64,000 nt of DNA from Paludibacteraceae bacterium. Its GTDB lineage: Bacteria > Bacteroidota > Bacteroidia > Bacteroidales > Paludibacteraceae. Each line of letters begins with the position of its first letter. Position 1 is the stretch's first letter. A model generated the notes under the pieces. That model made no database searches. It was given only the letters and a program-made list of their open reading frames with translations, and was not told the origin of the DNA. The DNA is taken from the NCBI GenBank assembly GCA_017551675.1, contig JAFZLC010000007.1, positions 1 through 64,000 of the forward strand, given 5' to 3'. Below are positions 6,942-15,663 of the stretch, piece after piece. Both the position numbers and the translations under genes were made by a program.

Positions 6942-9113
6942 TTATTTGCTTAGAACGACGGATTTGTTGTAGAAATCATCGTATGCATTGAAAATCTCCA
7001 ATAAACTGTTCCAATCCTGAGCAGGGTATTCTACGTCGTTGATATCCCATTCGACGGAGAGAGTCAATTTGTCGTTTTCAACTCTTGCTGTGGAACTGAA
7101 TAATCCGCATTTGTTCGTGACAGCGCTTTCAAGAGTTGACAAGTTCTCCACTTTGTAGCCGTTGGGTATATTAAGACTTATTTTATAGATAACTTGTGAG
7201 GTGCTGTTAAAGACAATATTTGATTTCCGCTCTTTCCTTAATGCGGAAATACCTATATTTTTGAGCAGGTATCCTATACTGACGATTTTGCTGTTGGAAG
7301 AAGTCCGCACCATTTCTCCCACTTTGGTCGAGGAGGTGTATGTGAATAGAGGTTGGTCGGTGAATAATCCGTAGGATTTTATGCTGTATTGCTGCAATTT
7401 TTTTACGGGATTGTTGAAATATTCCTCTGCTTCACATTCAAATGCTTTTTCTTGGAAGTAGGGTTCTAACTCGAAGTAAGATGTGAATCGGTCGATTAAC
7501 GCTTGGTCCATTCCATTTTCCTTTGCACTCTCTTCGTATGTTTGAGTAATATTAAAGTGTTTGCGCATAATGGAATCCCATTGGAGAAAAGTTCCCAAAT
7601 CTTTACGGATGTCAATTTTATTAGTTCCGAGAATTGAAACTGTTCGATCTACGTTAAGAGCGTTGATGTCTGTGTCGTCCAATGTTGCATTGATAACATA
7701 TTCAGATCGGTTTTTGTTGGCGGGTGTAATGTCGATTTTCTTTCGCGTAAGTTTGTTGTAATCGGTACCGTATTTGTATTTCAATGGTTTGTTAGCTGCA
7801 TCAATCATAATAGCTTCCATGCCTTCATAAATAGAAGGTTGGTCTATGGCACATGGAAGACTGTAGTCACATGGGTAGTAACAAGTGCCATCTTTTAATT
7901 TTATGACTGAATTATAAGTATCTTCGAAGAGGCGGTTTTCCCAATTCCCAACATATCTGTTGTTTACTATTCCGTATGTACGTGTTATGCCTAATTTGGT
8001 AATTATGACAGAGAAGAAAGTCCAGAAGTCGTCAGGCGCGATAGAAATATTATTCCCGTTTCGAGCAAAACATAGATAATTGTAAACCTCGTCGGCTATT
8101 TGTTTCTCGGACAAGTTCGGATGCTGAGCCAAGTATTTTTTCAAATAGCTGAAAGTTCTGTTGTAGAATTTTTTGTATTCTTTCAAGGTGGTTGCATGAA
8201 TCTTGGAATAATAATATGCGTGATTTTCCATTATCCCGTTGATTTTGTTTCCTTCTGTTTGCTTTGTCATGCGGTTTATTCTGTCGAATTTCTTGATTAG
8301 AGGTGCATTAGAACAACCTGATACGAATTTGTTATACCATATTTTTAAACGAGGTTCGTCTCTATATGGAGCATTGAATACTTCTTGGGGTTGTTTGTCG
8401 ATGTCCGTAAGTTCAAAATCTAAATGTGTTTTGTCTTTGTCGTTTATCTCTTTTGCTTTTATATAACTGGGCAGCCAATACCAAGATGTCAGATTGAAAT
8501 AAGGTGTTGTCATGTCTCCGTGAAAACGATATCTTTGAATTGGAGCAAAGTCGTTGAGTTGATATTCAAATTGCCTGCTGCTAAACATGTCTAATTCTTG
8601 ATAAATGAAATAATCAACGATGTCTCCTTTTTGCAAATTAGGCACAGCAATTTTTGACACATTTCTTTTGGTATTCTTTCCTTTTAGGTTTGTGCCGACT
8701 TTGATATAATCATTGGGGTTTAATTCGACAAGAGTGCCATCCTGTTTGTGAATACGGATACCCACAACGCTTTTTTGTGTCTGTGAATAATTTTGGTATT
8801 CGATTTCTGAAATGGATTTAATCGCACGGTTGTCATTTATCTTCACGAGACATCGAGATAGTTTCGTGATGGTTATCGGATATTCGTTGCCAGTAATGAT
8901 GGCCCTCTTTAGGGCTATGAATTCATCATATTTTGCAAGAAATATGATGGGTTCATTTTTGTATTTTTCTTTTACAGTGAAATCGTTGAATTCCGGCATG
9001 TCGGTACGAGCCCATATTTCATTAATCTTTTTTTCTTCATTGAGCGGTCTTCTTCTCGCCTGGGAAGGAAGAACGAGTAGTAGAGCTACTATAATTGCTA
9101 TGTATTTTTTCAT
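6942..9113 (-). CDS. DUF3857/transglutaminase-type exported protein, active site apparently lost
   Basis: 723 residues with a signal peptide (MKKYIAIIVALLLVLPSQA). The N-terminal half has the DUF3857 pattern (YQNYSQTQKSVVGIRIHKQDGTLVEL, KGDIVDYFIYQE); the middle aligns by order with a transglutaminase-like core and the C-terminal part is a beta domain. The core lacks the expected residues: where the family has GDC-x-D-h the protein has SIAPDDFWTFFSVIITKLGI (about 357-376), so the nucleophilic Cys is missing, and where NHA is expected it has DTYNSVIKL (about 398-406). Second gene of a two-gene operon, 37 nt behind the paralogue that keeps the triad. Inference: a non-catalytic partner or substrate-binding periplasmic protein. 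Confidence 0.78.
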   Translation of the reverse strand: MKKYIAIIVALLLVLPSQARRRPLNEEKKINEIWARTDMPEFNDFTVKEKYKNEPIIFLAKYDEFIALKRAIITGNEYPITITKLSRCLVKINDNRAIKSISEIEYQNYSQTQKSVVGIRIHKQDGTLVELNPNDYIKVGTNLKGKNTKRNVSKIAVPNLQKGDIVDYFIYQELDMFSSRQFEYQLNDFAPIQRYRFHGDMTTPYFNLTSWYWLPSYIKAKEINDKDKTHLDFELTDIDKQPQEVFNAPYRDEPRLKIWYNKFVSGCSNAPLIKKFDRINRMTKQTEGNKINGIMENHAYYYSKIHATTLKEYKKFYNRTFSYLKKYLAQHPNLSEKQIADEVYNYLCFARNGNNISIAPDDFWTFFSVIITKLGITRTYGIVNNRYVGNWENRLFEDTYNSVIKLKDGTCYYPCDYSLPCAIDQPSIYEGMEAIMIDAANKPLKYKYGTDYNKLTRKKIDITPANKNRSEYVINATLDDTDINALNVDRTVSILGTNKIDIRKDLGTFLQWDSIMRKHFNITQTYEESAKENGMDQALIDRFTSYFELEPYFQEKAFECEAEEYFNNPVKKLQQYSIKSYGLFTDQPLFTYTSSTKVGEMVRTSSNSKIVSIGYLLKNIGISALRKERKSNIVFNSTSQVIYKISLNIPNGYKVENLSTLESAVTNKCGLFSSTARVENDKLTLSVEWDINDVEYPAQDWNSLLEIFNAYDDFYNKSVVLSK

Positions 9114-9150
9114 TATATATAAGAATTGTGGATGGGGTTATCAATATGAT

Positions 9151-11031
9151 TTATTTCTCTAAGATGAGCATCTCTAGATAAGCGGATTTCAATTTCTCAA
9201 GATCCTTATTCCACTCACTCAGCTGCTCTAAAGGAATTGTTTGTTCCTTGAGCGTAATAGACCTTTTGTAGAGGATTTTATTTCCTGTTAGTTCGTATTT
9301 TATTTCAAATTTGTACTTCTGCTTATCTATTTTCAGATCGGCCGGTTTGTAGGTCACCTTGTAGCCAGAAGGTATTGTCAGTTCAGAAGTGCAGGCATCT
9401 ACTGCTTTGTAGTTGAAGTATAGGTTGGTCTTCTTTTTGCCTTCGTCTGTTTCTAACGATAAAAATCTGTGGGTGATGTCCATGGATATATAATATTTGT
9501 TATCTGATTTGACAACTGGCTTTTCCATGATGTAAGGATATTCCACGACCACTTCCGAATCCGCTGCTGTTACACCAGATAGCTCTACCTGCTCATTGTT
9601 AGGTGGAAGTCCTTGGAATCCTCTCCTTTGCAGTGATTTCAAAATGTCGGAGAAGTCGTCGTTGAAATAGTAGAGGAACTTGATTTTATCCTCACCTCTT
9701 TGAATGTTTTTGTATTTACCCTCTAATCCTTTATCTGTTATTGACATGGATATATATGTGCTATCCAAATTGTCGTGAGGATGATTGTCGGGTACGTGGG
9801 TGAGAATACAGTTGTTCCCGTTCTCCATCATTACAGGACGACCGGCGATAGAACTAGGATATTCTTTCATGGCAGCATATTCACAAGTGGCATCAAGATA
9901 TATGGTGTCTCTCCCTATGATAGTAGCGCAGATGGCATGATTGTCCACTGCCAGTGAAGGGGTGGAGTAGTCATAAGGGAGAGTGTTAGTTCCTAACCAG
10001 ACCATTCTGCTATCGATACCTTCACATCTTAGCATGTTACGAAGAAGATTAGCCATGCCTTTACAATCACCATATTTGTCGTCCAATACCTTGCTGGCAA
10101 GTTGAGGCTTGAAGCCTGCAATACCATTTTCGAAAGCTATGTAACGGATATTTTTTTGAACCCATTGATAAAGAGAGGCGACTTTTTCGTAGTCGTCCTT
10201 GCTGTGGGCTACAATCTTATGGGTTTCCTTGCATATACTATCGGTGTTTTCGACGATTTGTGCCATTAGTTGATTGTACCATTGGTATTGATCTTGTGCA
10301 GTGGAAAACAATGTCATTTCTTTGTCGTTGGATAAAGTTGCAGATTTATAGACAAATAGCAGACTAGGGAAGGTGTATAATGGCGGTTGTGTGTGACTTT
10401 CCTCACGAAGAGGTTTCACGTTTTCCATTGTGTATGTGTACGTGTTTTTTTTGTCGTCAGGTTTTGTTGTTTTGGTCACCTTCCCGTTGAAGTTGAATTC
10501 CTTGATTTCCATGTTTAGCCAAGAAGGTACTTCCACGATGATAGTGTGCTTGCCGATAAATTCTGATTCTGCGAAAACGGCTTTTGATAGATATAAAGCA
10601 TTGTTGTAGTTTTGGTCGTATGCGAAATTCGCTTTCCCTCCAGCATCTTTCAGATTGGTTTCGCAGTTGCATATGTTCAAGCCATCAAAAAAGATGCCAT
10701 TGTTATCTAAGTTAGATGAGAAGAAATAGGAGACATGTTCTGACTTGATGTTAGTTAGTTTGGAATCCTCTTGATTATAATAAATTTGGAATTCGTGGTT
10801 GGCTCCATACCTACGGTTCATGTATTGGGCTTTTACAGAGCGTGTGGCGGAAATGCCCGATGAGTTTCGAGAGTAGGAGATGGTTTCTACTTTTTCCGTG
10901 ATAATGATGTCGTCTTCAGGTTCGAGGAAACTTTCGTATTGAGCTAATTCATTGTTCGCTGCATAAATAGAGGCATGTATGCCTAATCCGAGAAAGAATA
11001 GCGATGTGATAAATTTCAATTTTTTCTTCAT
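9151..11031 (-). CDS. DUF3857 + transglutaminase-like periplasmic protein, triad intact
   Basis: 626 residues. Signal peptide about 1-24 (FFLGLGIHASIYAA). An N-terminal DUF3857-like beta region is followed by a papain-fold transglutaminase-like core at about 285-400 with the catalytic set Cys323 (KYGDCKGMANLL), His365 (DNHAICA) and Asp380 (YLDATC), then a C-terminal beta domain (about 430-626). The family includes peptidases and cross-linking enzymes; the substrate is unknown. First gene of an operon with the larger degenerate paralogue, from a -7 box only 15 nt before the start codon. Exported, probably periplasmic. Confidence 0.85.
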   Translation of the reverse strand: MKKKLKFITSLFFLGLGIHASIYAANNELAQYESFLEPEDDIIITEKVETISYSRNSSGISATRSVKAQYMNRRYGANHEFQIYYNQEDSKLTNIKSEHVSYFFSSNLDNNGIFFDGLNICNCETNLKDAGGKANFAYDQNYNNALYLSKAVFAESEFIGKHTIIVEVPSWLNMEIKEFNFNGKVTKTTKPDDKKNTYTYTMENVKPLREESHTQPPLYTFPSLLFVYKSATLSNDKEMTLFSTAQDQYQWYNQLMAQIVENTDSICKETHKIVAHSKDDYEKVASLYQWVQKNIRYIAFENGIAGFKPQLASKVLDDKYGDCKGMANLLRNMLRCEGIDSRMVWLGTNTLPYDYSTPSLAVDNHAICATIIGRDTIYLDATCEYAAMKEYPSSIAGRPVMMENGNNCILTHVPDNHPHDNLDSTYISMSITDKGLEGKYKNIQRGEDKIKFLYYFNDDFSDILKSLQRRGFQGLPPNNEQVELSGVTAADSEVVVEYPYIMEKPVVKSDNKYYISMDITHRFLSLETDEGKKKTNLYFNYKAVDACTSELTIPSGYKVTYKPADLKIDKQKYKFEIKYELTGNKILYKRSITLKEQTIPLEQLSEWNKDLEKLKSAYLEMLILEK

Positions 11032-11045
11032 GGTGTGTTTTTTTG

Positions 11046-11053
11046 CAAATATA
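11046..11053 (-). promoter_or_regulatory. -7 box of the transglutaminase-like operon
   Basis: Minus-strand TATATTTG, 15 nt from the ATG, predicting a leader of only about 8-10 nt. Confidence 0.6.
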
Positions 11054-11202
11054 GAATATAAAAAAGTAAAATACGAAAAATGAATATGAGATGACTGAAA
11101 ATCTGTTGCCCTTTTGAGAATCCCTAAATCTTTAAATGCTAATAAATATATAAAAAAAAGACTCTGAATCGAATGAATGTCTGGAATCGGATGTCGTTGT
11201 GG

Positions 11203-11856
11203 TTATTTTATATTGCGTATCTCACACAAGTATTCGTATGCCTCTTTGATGTTTCGAAACTTCTCTACGGCATCTTCTTTCTCTTTCTCTGATAGGGTGG
11301 CAGGAAGTCTATCAGGGTGGTATCTCTTTACCAACGAGCGGAATTGCTCTTTAATCTGCATGTCAGAACAATCGGAAGGTAATTCCAATACTTTATAGGC
11401 ATTCTCCAGTTTGTATTGGTAGATGTTTTTGTTGTCGAAGGTCTTTCGCTCTTTTTCTTGCTGATTGGTTCTGCATTCGAACTGGTATTCAAGCGAGATA
11501 AGATCCCAATTTTGTATGAGGAGGTATCGGGCGATGTTCTGCAAAAGCTCCAGTTCCTCATCGTCCACACCATTGCTTTCATAGGCGATTTCGAATAAGG
11601 AGGATAAGATTTTAAGTCGCTCGTCATATTTAACTTTGGACTCTACCAAAGCGAGACAGAGAACTCGGTAATTCTTTTTCTTGCCAGACGTCTCCTTTTT
11701 TGCATGAACATCGGCTACTAATTTTTTTAGATTTTTGATGGTCTTTTCTTTTTCCTCGTCTTCCCAATTTCTTTCTTCTGCCTCATCCTCTTTAAATATA
11801 TACGAGAGGATCGCCACTACCAAGTAAATTATTAATTTAAAAATAGCTTTTCCCAT
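11203..11856 (-). CDS. DjlA-like J-domain protein
   Basis: 217 residues. The N-terminus has a short hydrophobic segment (IFKLIIYLVVAILSYIF, about 4-20), predicting a membrane anchor. Residues about 60-130 form a helical region with acidic metal-site-like residues (NGVDDEELELL) as in TerB-like domains. The C-terminal 70 residues are a J domain: YKVLELPSDCSD, then YHPDRLP with the HPD motif needed to stimulate DnaK ATPase. Architecture (anchor, TerB-like, J) matches DjlA-type co-chaperones. Monocistronic as far as visible, with a possible 21-residue leader ORF 12 nt upstream. Confidence 0.85.
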   Translation of the reverse strand: MGKAIFKLIIYLVVAILSYIFKEDEAEERNWEDEEKEKTIKNLKKLVADVHAKKETSGKKKNYRVLCLALVESKVKYDERLKILSSLFEIAYESNGVDDEELELLQNIARYLLIQNWDLISLEYQFECRTNQQEKERKTFDNKNIYQYKLENAYKVLELPSDCSDMQIKEQFRSLVKRYHPDRLPATLSEKEKEDAVEKFRNIKEAYEYLCEIRNIK

Positions 11857-11868
11857 GGAAATTTGTAA

Positions 11869-11934
11869 TTAGTTTGTCATTTCTAGTACTATTACAAGCA
11901 AGATCCCTGAAATTATTCCCACAAAACTTCCCAT
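11869..11934 (-). CDS. Possible 21-aa hydrophobic leader peptide
   Basis: ATG at 11934 on the minus strand opens a 21-codon ORF whose product is a single hydrophobic helix (VGIISGILLVIVLE) ending 12 nt before the J-domain gene. Could be a small membrane peptide, an upstream regulatory ORF, or chance. Confidence 0.22.
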   Translation of the reverse strand: MGSFVGIISGILLVIVLEMTN

Positions 11935-11980
11935 AATTGTAAGGTGTCCGTTTTAATTTAGGGATAATTTAGATAGGGAT

Positions 11981-12016
11981 AAAAAAAATAACCTGCTGAA
12001 AAATTAGCAGGTTATT
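11981..12016 (-). terminator. Terminator of tRNA-Gln
   Basis: Perfect 11-bp inverted repeat AATAACCTGCT (11987-11997) / AGCAGGTTATT (12006-12016) with an 8-nt loop; the A run at 11981-11988 becomes the U tract on the minus strand. Starts 10 nt after the tRNA. Confidence 0.88.
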
Positions 12017-12026
12017 CTGTCAAATG

Positions 12027-12097
12027 TTGTCTCACGAGGATTCGAACCTCGACAGACAGTACCAAAAACTGTAGTGCTACCATTACACCATGAGACA
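12027..12097 (-). tRNA. tRNA-Gln (anticodon TTG)
   Basis: 71-nt cloverleaf on the minus strand: acceptor TGTCTCA/TGAGACA, D arm with AATGGTA, anticodon stem ACAGT/ACTGT with loop TTTTGGT (anticodon TTG, codon CAA), T arm CGAGG-TTCGAAT-CCTCG, discriminator A. The 5' U of the acceptor and the TTG anticodon agree with glutamine identity. Confidence 0.94.
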
Positions 12098-12128
12098 ATC
12101 CTCAGTTGCTTCCTTTTCGAAAGCGTTG

Positions 12129-12136
12129 CAAAGGTA
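12129..12136 (-). promoter_or_regulatory. -7 box of tRNA-Gln
   Basis: Minus-strand TACCTTTG, 32 nt upstream of the tRNA. The box lies between an 8-bp inverted repeat, AAAGCGTT (12120-12127) and AACGCTTT (12167-12174). Confidence 0.7.
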
Positions 12137-12231
12137 TAACCTTTTTTCTTAACTCCAAAATTTCGAAACGCTTTTTTTGCTTGTTTAAAGTCTGAAAAAG
12201 CAAGGAGTTTCTATTCTTGTTTGAAATTCAA

Positions 12232-13527
12232 TTATTTAGCAATGATTAAATAATAGTTCTTTTTGCCTCGTTGAACAAGGATATATTTGTTGTTAAGCAA
12301 AGAACTGCTATTAATGATGCCATCAGCCTCTGTGATTTTCTCCTTATTTACGGATACACCACCGCCTTGTACAAGTTTTCTCATCTCACCTTTAGAAGGG
12401 AAGATGGCAGCTTTCTCGGTCATAAGATCAGCCGCTTTCACACCAGCTTCGATGTCAGACAATGCGACTTCGAATTGAGGCACACCTTCAAATACGGATA
12501 GGAGAGTTTCTTCGTCCAATTTTTTCAGTGCGTCGGATGTGGCATTTCCGAATAAGATGTTAGAAGCCTCTACCGCAGCGTCGTAGTCTTCTTGAGAATG
12601 AACCATGATGGTGATTTCTTTGGCCAATCTTTTTTGAAGCGGACGTAAGTGAGGAGCCTCTTTTTGTTCCTGAATGAGGGCGTCAATTTCATCATGAGGA
12701 AGACTGGTGAAAATTTTGATGTATTTCTCAGCATCTTCGTCGGAGACGTTCAACCAGAATTGATAGAACTTGTAAGGAGAGGTATATTTCTTATCCAACC
12801 AAACATTACCAGATTCTGTTTTGCCGAATTTCTTTCCGTCAGCTTTTGTGATAAGAGGGCAGGTGAGGGCGAAGGCTTCGTTGCCGGTTACCTTTCTGAT
12901 CATCTCCGTACCCGTTGTGATGTTACCCCATTGGTCTGCACCACCCAATTGCAGTTTGCAGTTTTTGTGGCTGTTGAGGTATACGAAGTCATATCCCTGA
13001 AGAAGTTGGTATGAAAACTCAGTGAATGACATACCGTCAGCTCCGTTTTCGCCAGTGAAACGACGTTTTACAGAGTCTTTAGACATCATATAATTGACGG
13101 TGATTAGTTTACCTACGTTTCTGATGAAATCGAGGAAGGTAAAGTCTTTCATCCAGTCATAGTTGTTGACCAATTCAGCAGCATTCTCTGCGTTGCTGTT
13201 GAAGTCGAGGAATTTCTCGAGTTGTTTTTTGATGCACTCTTGGTTGTGACGTAGTCTAGGTTCGTCGATGAGCACACGTTCTTGAGATTTGCCAGAAGGG
13301 TCACCGATCATACCCGTTGCACCACCGATAAGTGCGATAGGCTTGTGACCGCTACGTTGGAAATGACGGAGCATCATTACGCCGACAAGGTGACCAATAT
13401 GGAGAGAATCAGCAGTTGGGTCAATACCTAGGTAGGCAGTGGTCATCTCTTTTTTTAATTGTTCTTCAGTACCAGGCGTCATGTCTTGAATCATGCCACG
13501 CCATTTGAGTTCTTCAACAAAATTCAT
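12232..13527 (-). CDS. tyrS: Tyrosyl-tRNA synthetase
   Basis: 431 residues, the usual length for bacterial TyrRS. Class I Rossmann domain with HIGH at 43-46 (SLHIGHLVG), the [13 protein letters not shown] loop, [10 protein letters not shown] tyrosine/ATP-site motif at about 193-202, and KFGKT at 233-237 in place of KMSKS, as is common in this enzyme. The C-terminal part (about 360-431, [13 protein letters not shown]) is an S4 RNA-binding domain. Charges tRNA-Tyr in the cytoplasm. Single gene; its promoter lies about 85 nt upstream, divergent from efp. Start at ATG 13527 gives the standard N-terminus [11 protein letters not shown]. Confidence 0.97.
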   Translation of the reverse strand: MNFVEELKWRGMIQDMTPGTEEQLKKEMTTAYLGIDPTADSLHIGHLVGVMMLRHFQRSGHKPIALIGGATGMIGDPSGKSQERVLIDEPRLRHNQECIKKQLEKFLDFNSNAENAAELVNNYDWMKDFTFLDFIRNVGKLITVNYMMSKDSVKRRFTGENGADGMSFTEFSYQLLQGYDFVYLNSHKNCKLQLGGADQWGNITTGTEMIRKVTGNEAFALTCPLITKADGKKFGKTESGNVWLDKKYTSPYKFYQFWLNVSDEDAEKYIKIFTSLPHDEIDALIQEQKEAPHLRPLQKRLAKEITIMVHSQEDYDAAVEASNILFGNATSDALKKLDEETLLSVFEGVPQFEVALSDIEAGVKAADLMTEKAAIFPSKGEMRKLVQGGGVSVNKEKITEADGIINSSSLLNNKYILVQRGKKNYYLIIAK

Positions 13528-13612
13528 CGTTTATATAATTCTTTTCGTTATAATTTCGATATTCATTTACCCTGTTATAATTAAGGAGTAAACAAGAGTA
13601 AAAATTGCGGTG

Positions 13613-13620
13613 CAAAGATA
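13613..13620 (-). promoter_or_regulatory. -7 box of tyrS
   Basis: Minus-strand TATCTTTG. Leader of about 80 nt to the start codon. Confidence 0.65.
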
Positions 13621-13705
13621 AAGAATCTTTCTGTTATTCTTTTAATATTTAGGTGAATTCTAAACATAACTTACTGAAGAATGAAACTTTTTATGACGTT
13701 ACTAT

Positions 13706-13735
13706 TTTGAAATTTACAGAATTACACTAACTTTG
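13706..13735 (+). promoter_or_regulatory. Promoter of efp
   Basis: -33 TTTG at 13706-13709 and -7 TAACTTTG at 13728-13735, 18 nt apart. It is a well-formed promoter in front of the interrupted gene, so transcription is probably intact. Confidence 0.75.
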
Positions 13736-13784
13736 CAGTTTGAAAATGAAATTGATAATTTATTAATAAAGAAAGCGATTTAAT

Positions 13785-14351
13785 ATGATTAATGCACAAG
13801 ACATTAAGAATGGTACTTGCATTCGAATGGATGGCTAGCTCTATTTTTGTATTGAATTCCTGCATGTAAAGCCAGGAAAAGGAAATACATTTATGCGTAC
13901 AAAGTTGAAAAATGTTGTCAACGGACTTGTGGTTGAGAAACGTTTCAACATTGGTGAGAAATTGGAAGATGTTCGTGTTGAGCGTCGTGAACACCAATAT
14001 TTGTACAAAGAGGGTGAGGATTATATCTTCATGAACAATGAGACATACGAGCAAGTTCCTATCGCTCACGATTTGATTACAGGAGTTGATTTCATGAAAG
14101 AGAGTGATATTGTTGAAGTAGTGTTCGATGCATCTACAGAAACAGTTCTTTTTGCTGAAATGCCAATTAAGACTCCATTGAAGATTACTTACACAGAGCC
14201 TGGATTGAAGGGTGATACAGCAACTAACACATTGAAGCCAGCTACTGTTGAGACAGGTGCTACTGTAAGAGTTCCATTGTTTATCAACGAGGGAGAGACT
14301 ATCTTGGTTGACACTCGCGATGGATCTTACATTGAGCGTGTTAAGGAATAA
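13785..14351 (+). pseudogene. efp: Elongation factor P interrupted by an in-frame TAG at codon 18
   Basis: From ATG 13785 the frame reads MINAQDIKNGTCIRMDG, then TAG at 13836-13838, then [18 protein letters not shown] and the rest of EF-P to the stop at 14349-14351: 188 codons, exactly the family length, with no frameshift. The codon normally encodes Gln or Lys, so a single CAG or AAG to TAG change explains it. The PGKG loop with the conserved Lys (codon 32) lies after the stop but before the next ATG at 13893. Restarting there gives 152 residues without domain I's key loop, which would not function as EF-P. The rest of the gene is perfectly conserved, so the change is recent, read through, or a sequence error. 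EF-P relieves ribosome stalling at proline runs. Promoter and terminator are intact. Confidence 0.85.
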
Positions 14352-14376
14352 TTTTACACAAGATAAGATGAGAATC

Positions 14377-14412
14377 GGAGGGGGCTGTGTAAATGTCCCC
14401 TCTAATTTTTTT
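14377..14412 (+). terminator. Terminator of efp
   Basis: GAGGGG (14378-14383) pairs with CCCCTC (14397-14402), followed by TAATTTTTTT. Its position argues against ATG 14393 as start of the next gene. Confidence 0.7.
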
Positions 14413-14416
14413 AGTT

Positions 14417-15199
14417 ATGCGTTGTTTTTGGCAATATATCAAGTATTTTTTTCGGTCTAAGCATTGGAGAGGGTATGGTGTTCATTCCCCTTATATGTTT
14501 TATTTGGTGACGATGATTATAGAGGATAAAAATTCCTTTTATCGTTTTAGCCAGATTGAGAACATGCGTAAAATATTAAAGAAAACAACAAAGAAGATTA
14601 AAATAGAGGAAGGCGGAGTAGAGAAGGAGGTGGGGATTTCCTCCTTATTAAAGAAAGGAGTTATTTCGCCGACCTATGATCAATTACTCTTTCGGCTGAT
14701 AAAGTTTTTCCATCCTAAGAACATATTAGAGATTGGCACTTCCGCAGGAGTGACGAGCATGTATATGGCAGCACCCTATTCAGACACCAAAGTGTGTACG
14801 GTGGAGAATCAGAAGGAGGTGGCCAAGTTGGCAAGGTTGAGTTTTCAGAGAGCGGAGTTTCATAATATAGAGGTATATAATCCGAAGGAGGATGGGACTC
14901 GGTATGACAAGAAGATAAAGGAGACTGACTTTGATTTATACTATTTCGGACGAGAAAGTACGGTTGCAGAGATAAAAGAGGTTTTGACTCGAGATTCCGG
15001 TAAGTTTACAGGGAATACAGTTATTATTATGTCGGATATCTATAAGAGTGAAGAGAAGGAGCTGTTGTGGAGTGAGATGAAGCAGATACGAGGCGTGAGG
15101 GTGAGTTTGGAGCTGTTCTTTTATGGCATATTAATATTTAATGAAGATTTACGACCAGAGTCATACAATTTGTTCTTTATTCCTCCGTTATTCAGGTAG
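14417..15199 (+). CDS. Class I SAM-dependent methyltransferase-like protein
   Basis: 260 residues from ATG 14417; an earlier ATG (14393) lies inside the efp terminator and is unlikely. N-terminus RSKHWRGYGVHSPYMFYLV is a sequence seen in a Bacteroidetes-specific methyltransferase group. The Rossmann core begins with ILEIGTSAGVTSMYMA (motif I, glycine-rich SAM loop) and CTVENQKEVAKLAR (acidic end of strand 2, Glu). The later part is less conserved. Substrate unknown; cytoplasmic. Confidence 0.72.
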   Translation: MRCFWQYIKYFFRSKHWRGYGVHSPYMFYLVTMIIEDKNSFYRFSQIENMRKILKKTTKKIKIEEGGVEKEVGISSLLKKGVISPTYDQLLFRLIKFFHPKNILEIGTSAGVTSMYMAAPYSDTKVCTVENQKEVAKLARLSFQRAEFHNIEVYNPKEDGTRYDKKIKETDFDLYYFGRESTVAEIKEVLTRDSGKFTGNTVIIMSDIYKSEEKELLWSEMKQIRGVRVSLELFFYGILIFNEDLRPESYNLFFIPPLFR

Positions 15200-15267
15200 C
15201 GAAAATAAAAAATTACGGTTGTTCACTAATTTTTTTTAAAAATTGTTGTTGGCACGAAAAAAAATTA

Positions 15268-15275
15268 TATTTTTG
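15268..15275 (+). promoter_or_regulatory. -7 box of the DUF2795 gene
   Basis: TATTTTTG, followed after the predicted start by a 5-7-bp stem closed by a GAAA tetraloop (CTACG at 15282-15286 with CGTAG at 15291-15295). Confidence 0.6.
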
Positions 15276-15331
15276 CAAACCTCTACGGAAACGTAGGGAG
15301 AAAAATAAAGTTGTAACAAAAACTGATTGCA

Positions 15332-15553
15332 ATGTATTGGACGTTAGAATTAGCTTCGAAATTGGAAGATGCACCGTGGCCAGCAACGAAAGACGAGTTG
15401 GTTGATTTCGCAGTGAGATCAGGTGCTCCGTTAGAGGTGATTGAAAATCTCCAAGAAATGGAAGATGAAGGTGATATATACGAGAGTATTGAAGATATAT
15501 GGCCAGATTATCCAAGCAAAGAGGATTTTTTCTTTAACGAGGAGGAATACTAA
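15332..15553 (+). CDS. DUF2795 family protein
   Basis: 73 residues, acidic, starting MYWTLELASKLEDAPWPATKDEL and ending in an acidic tail (EDFFFNEEEY). I recognise this as the conserved DUF2795 protein of Bacteroidetes, which is short, cytoplasmic and of unknown function. The sequence is nearly invariant in the phylum as far as I recall. It has its own promoter and a probable AT-rich hairpin (15566-15614) after the stop, so it is likely monocistronic, between a methyltransferase gene and the T9SS operon. Confidence 0.88.
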   Translation: MYWTLELASKLEDAPWPATKDELVDFAVRSGAPLEVIENLQEMEDEGDIYESIEDIWPDYPSKEDFFFNEEEY

Positions 15554-15616
15554 AGAGTTGAAAATGAGAGCTGTTGAAAAAAAATAAGTAAAAAATGCTT
15601 AATTTTTTGCTCTCTA

Positions 15617-15648
15617 TTTGTAAATTATTGTAAAAAATACTAATATTG
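15617..15648 (+). promoter_or_regulatory. Probable promoter of the T9SS operon
   Basis: TTTG at 15617-15620 and TAATATTG (one mismatch to TAnnTTTG) at 15641-15648, 20 nt apart. Transcription would start near 15654, just before the GTG at 15664. Confidence 0.5.
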
Positions 15649-15663
15649 TAGTTGTTTTTAATT

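Noticed and set aside
13836-13838. Genome-wide reassignment of TAG
   Set aside because: TAG ends several intact genes here (1389-2951, the EEP-fold gene, the methyltransferase, rpsJ, rplD) at exactly the expected C-termini, so TAG is a normal stop.
14393-14416. ATG 14393 as start of the methyltransferase
   Set aside because: It lies in the loop of the efp terminator; ATG 14417 follows the T run.
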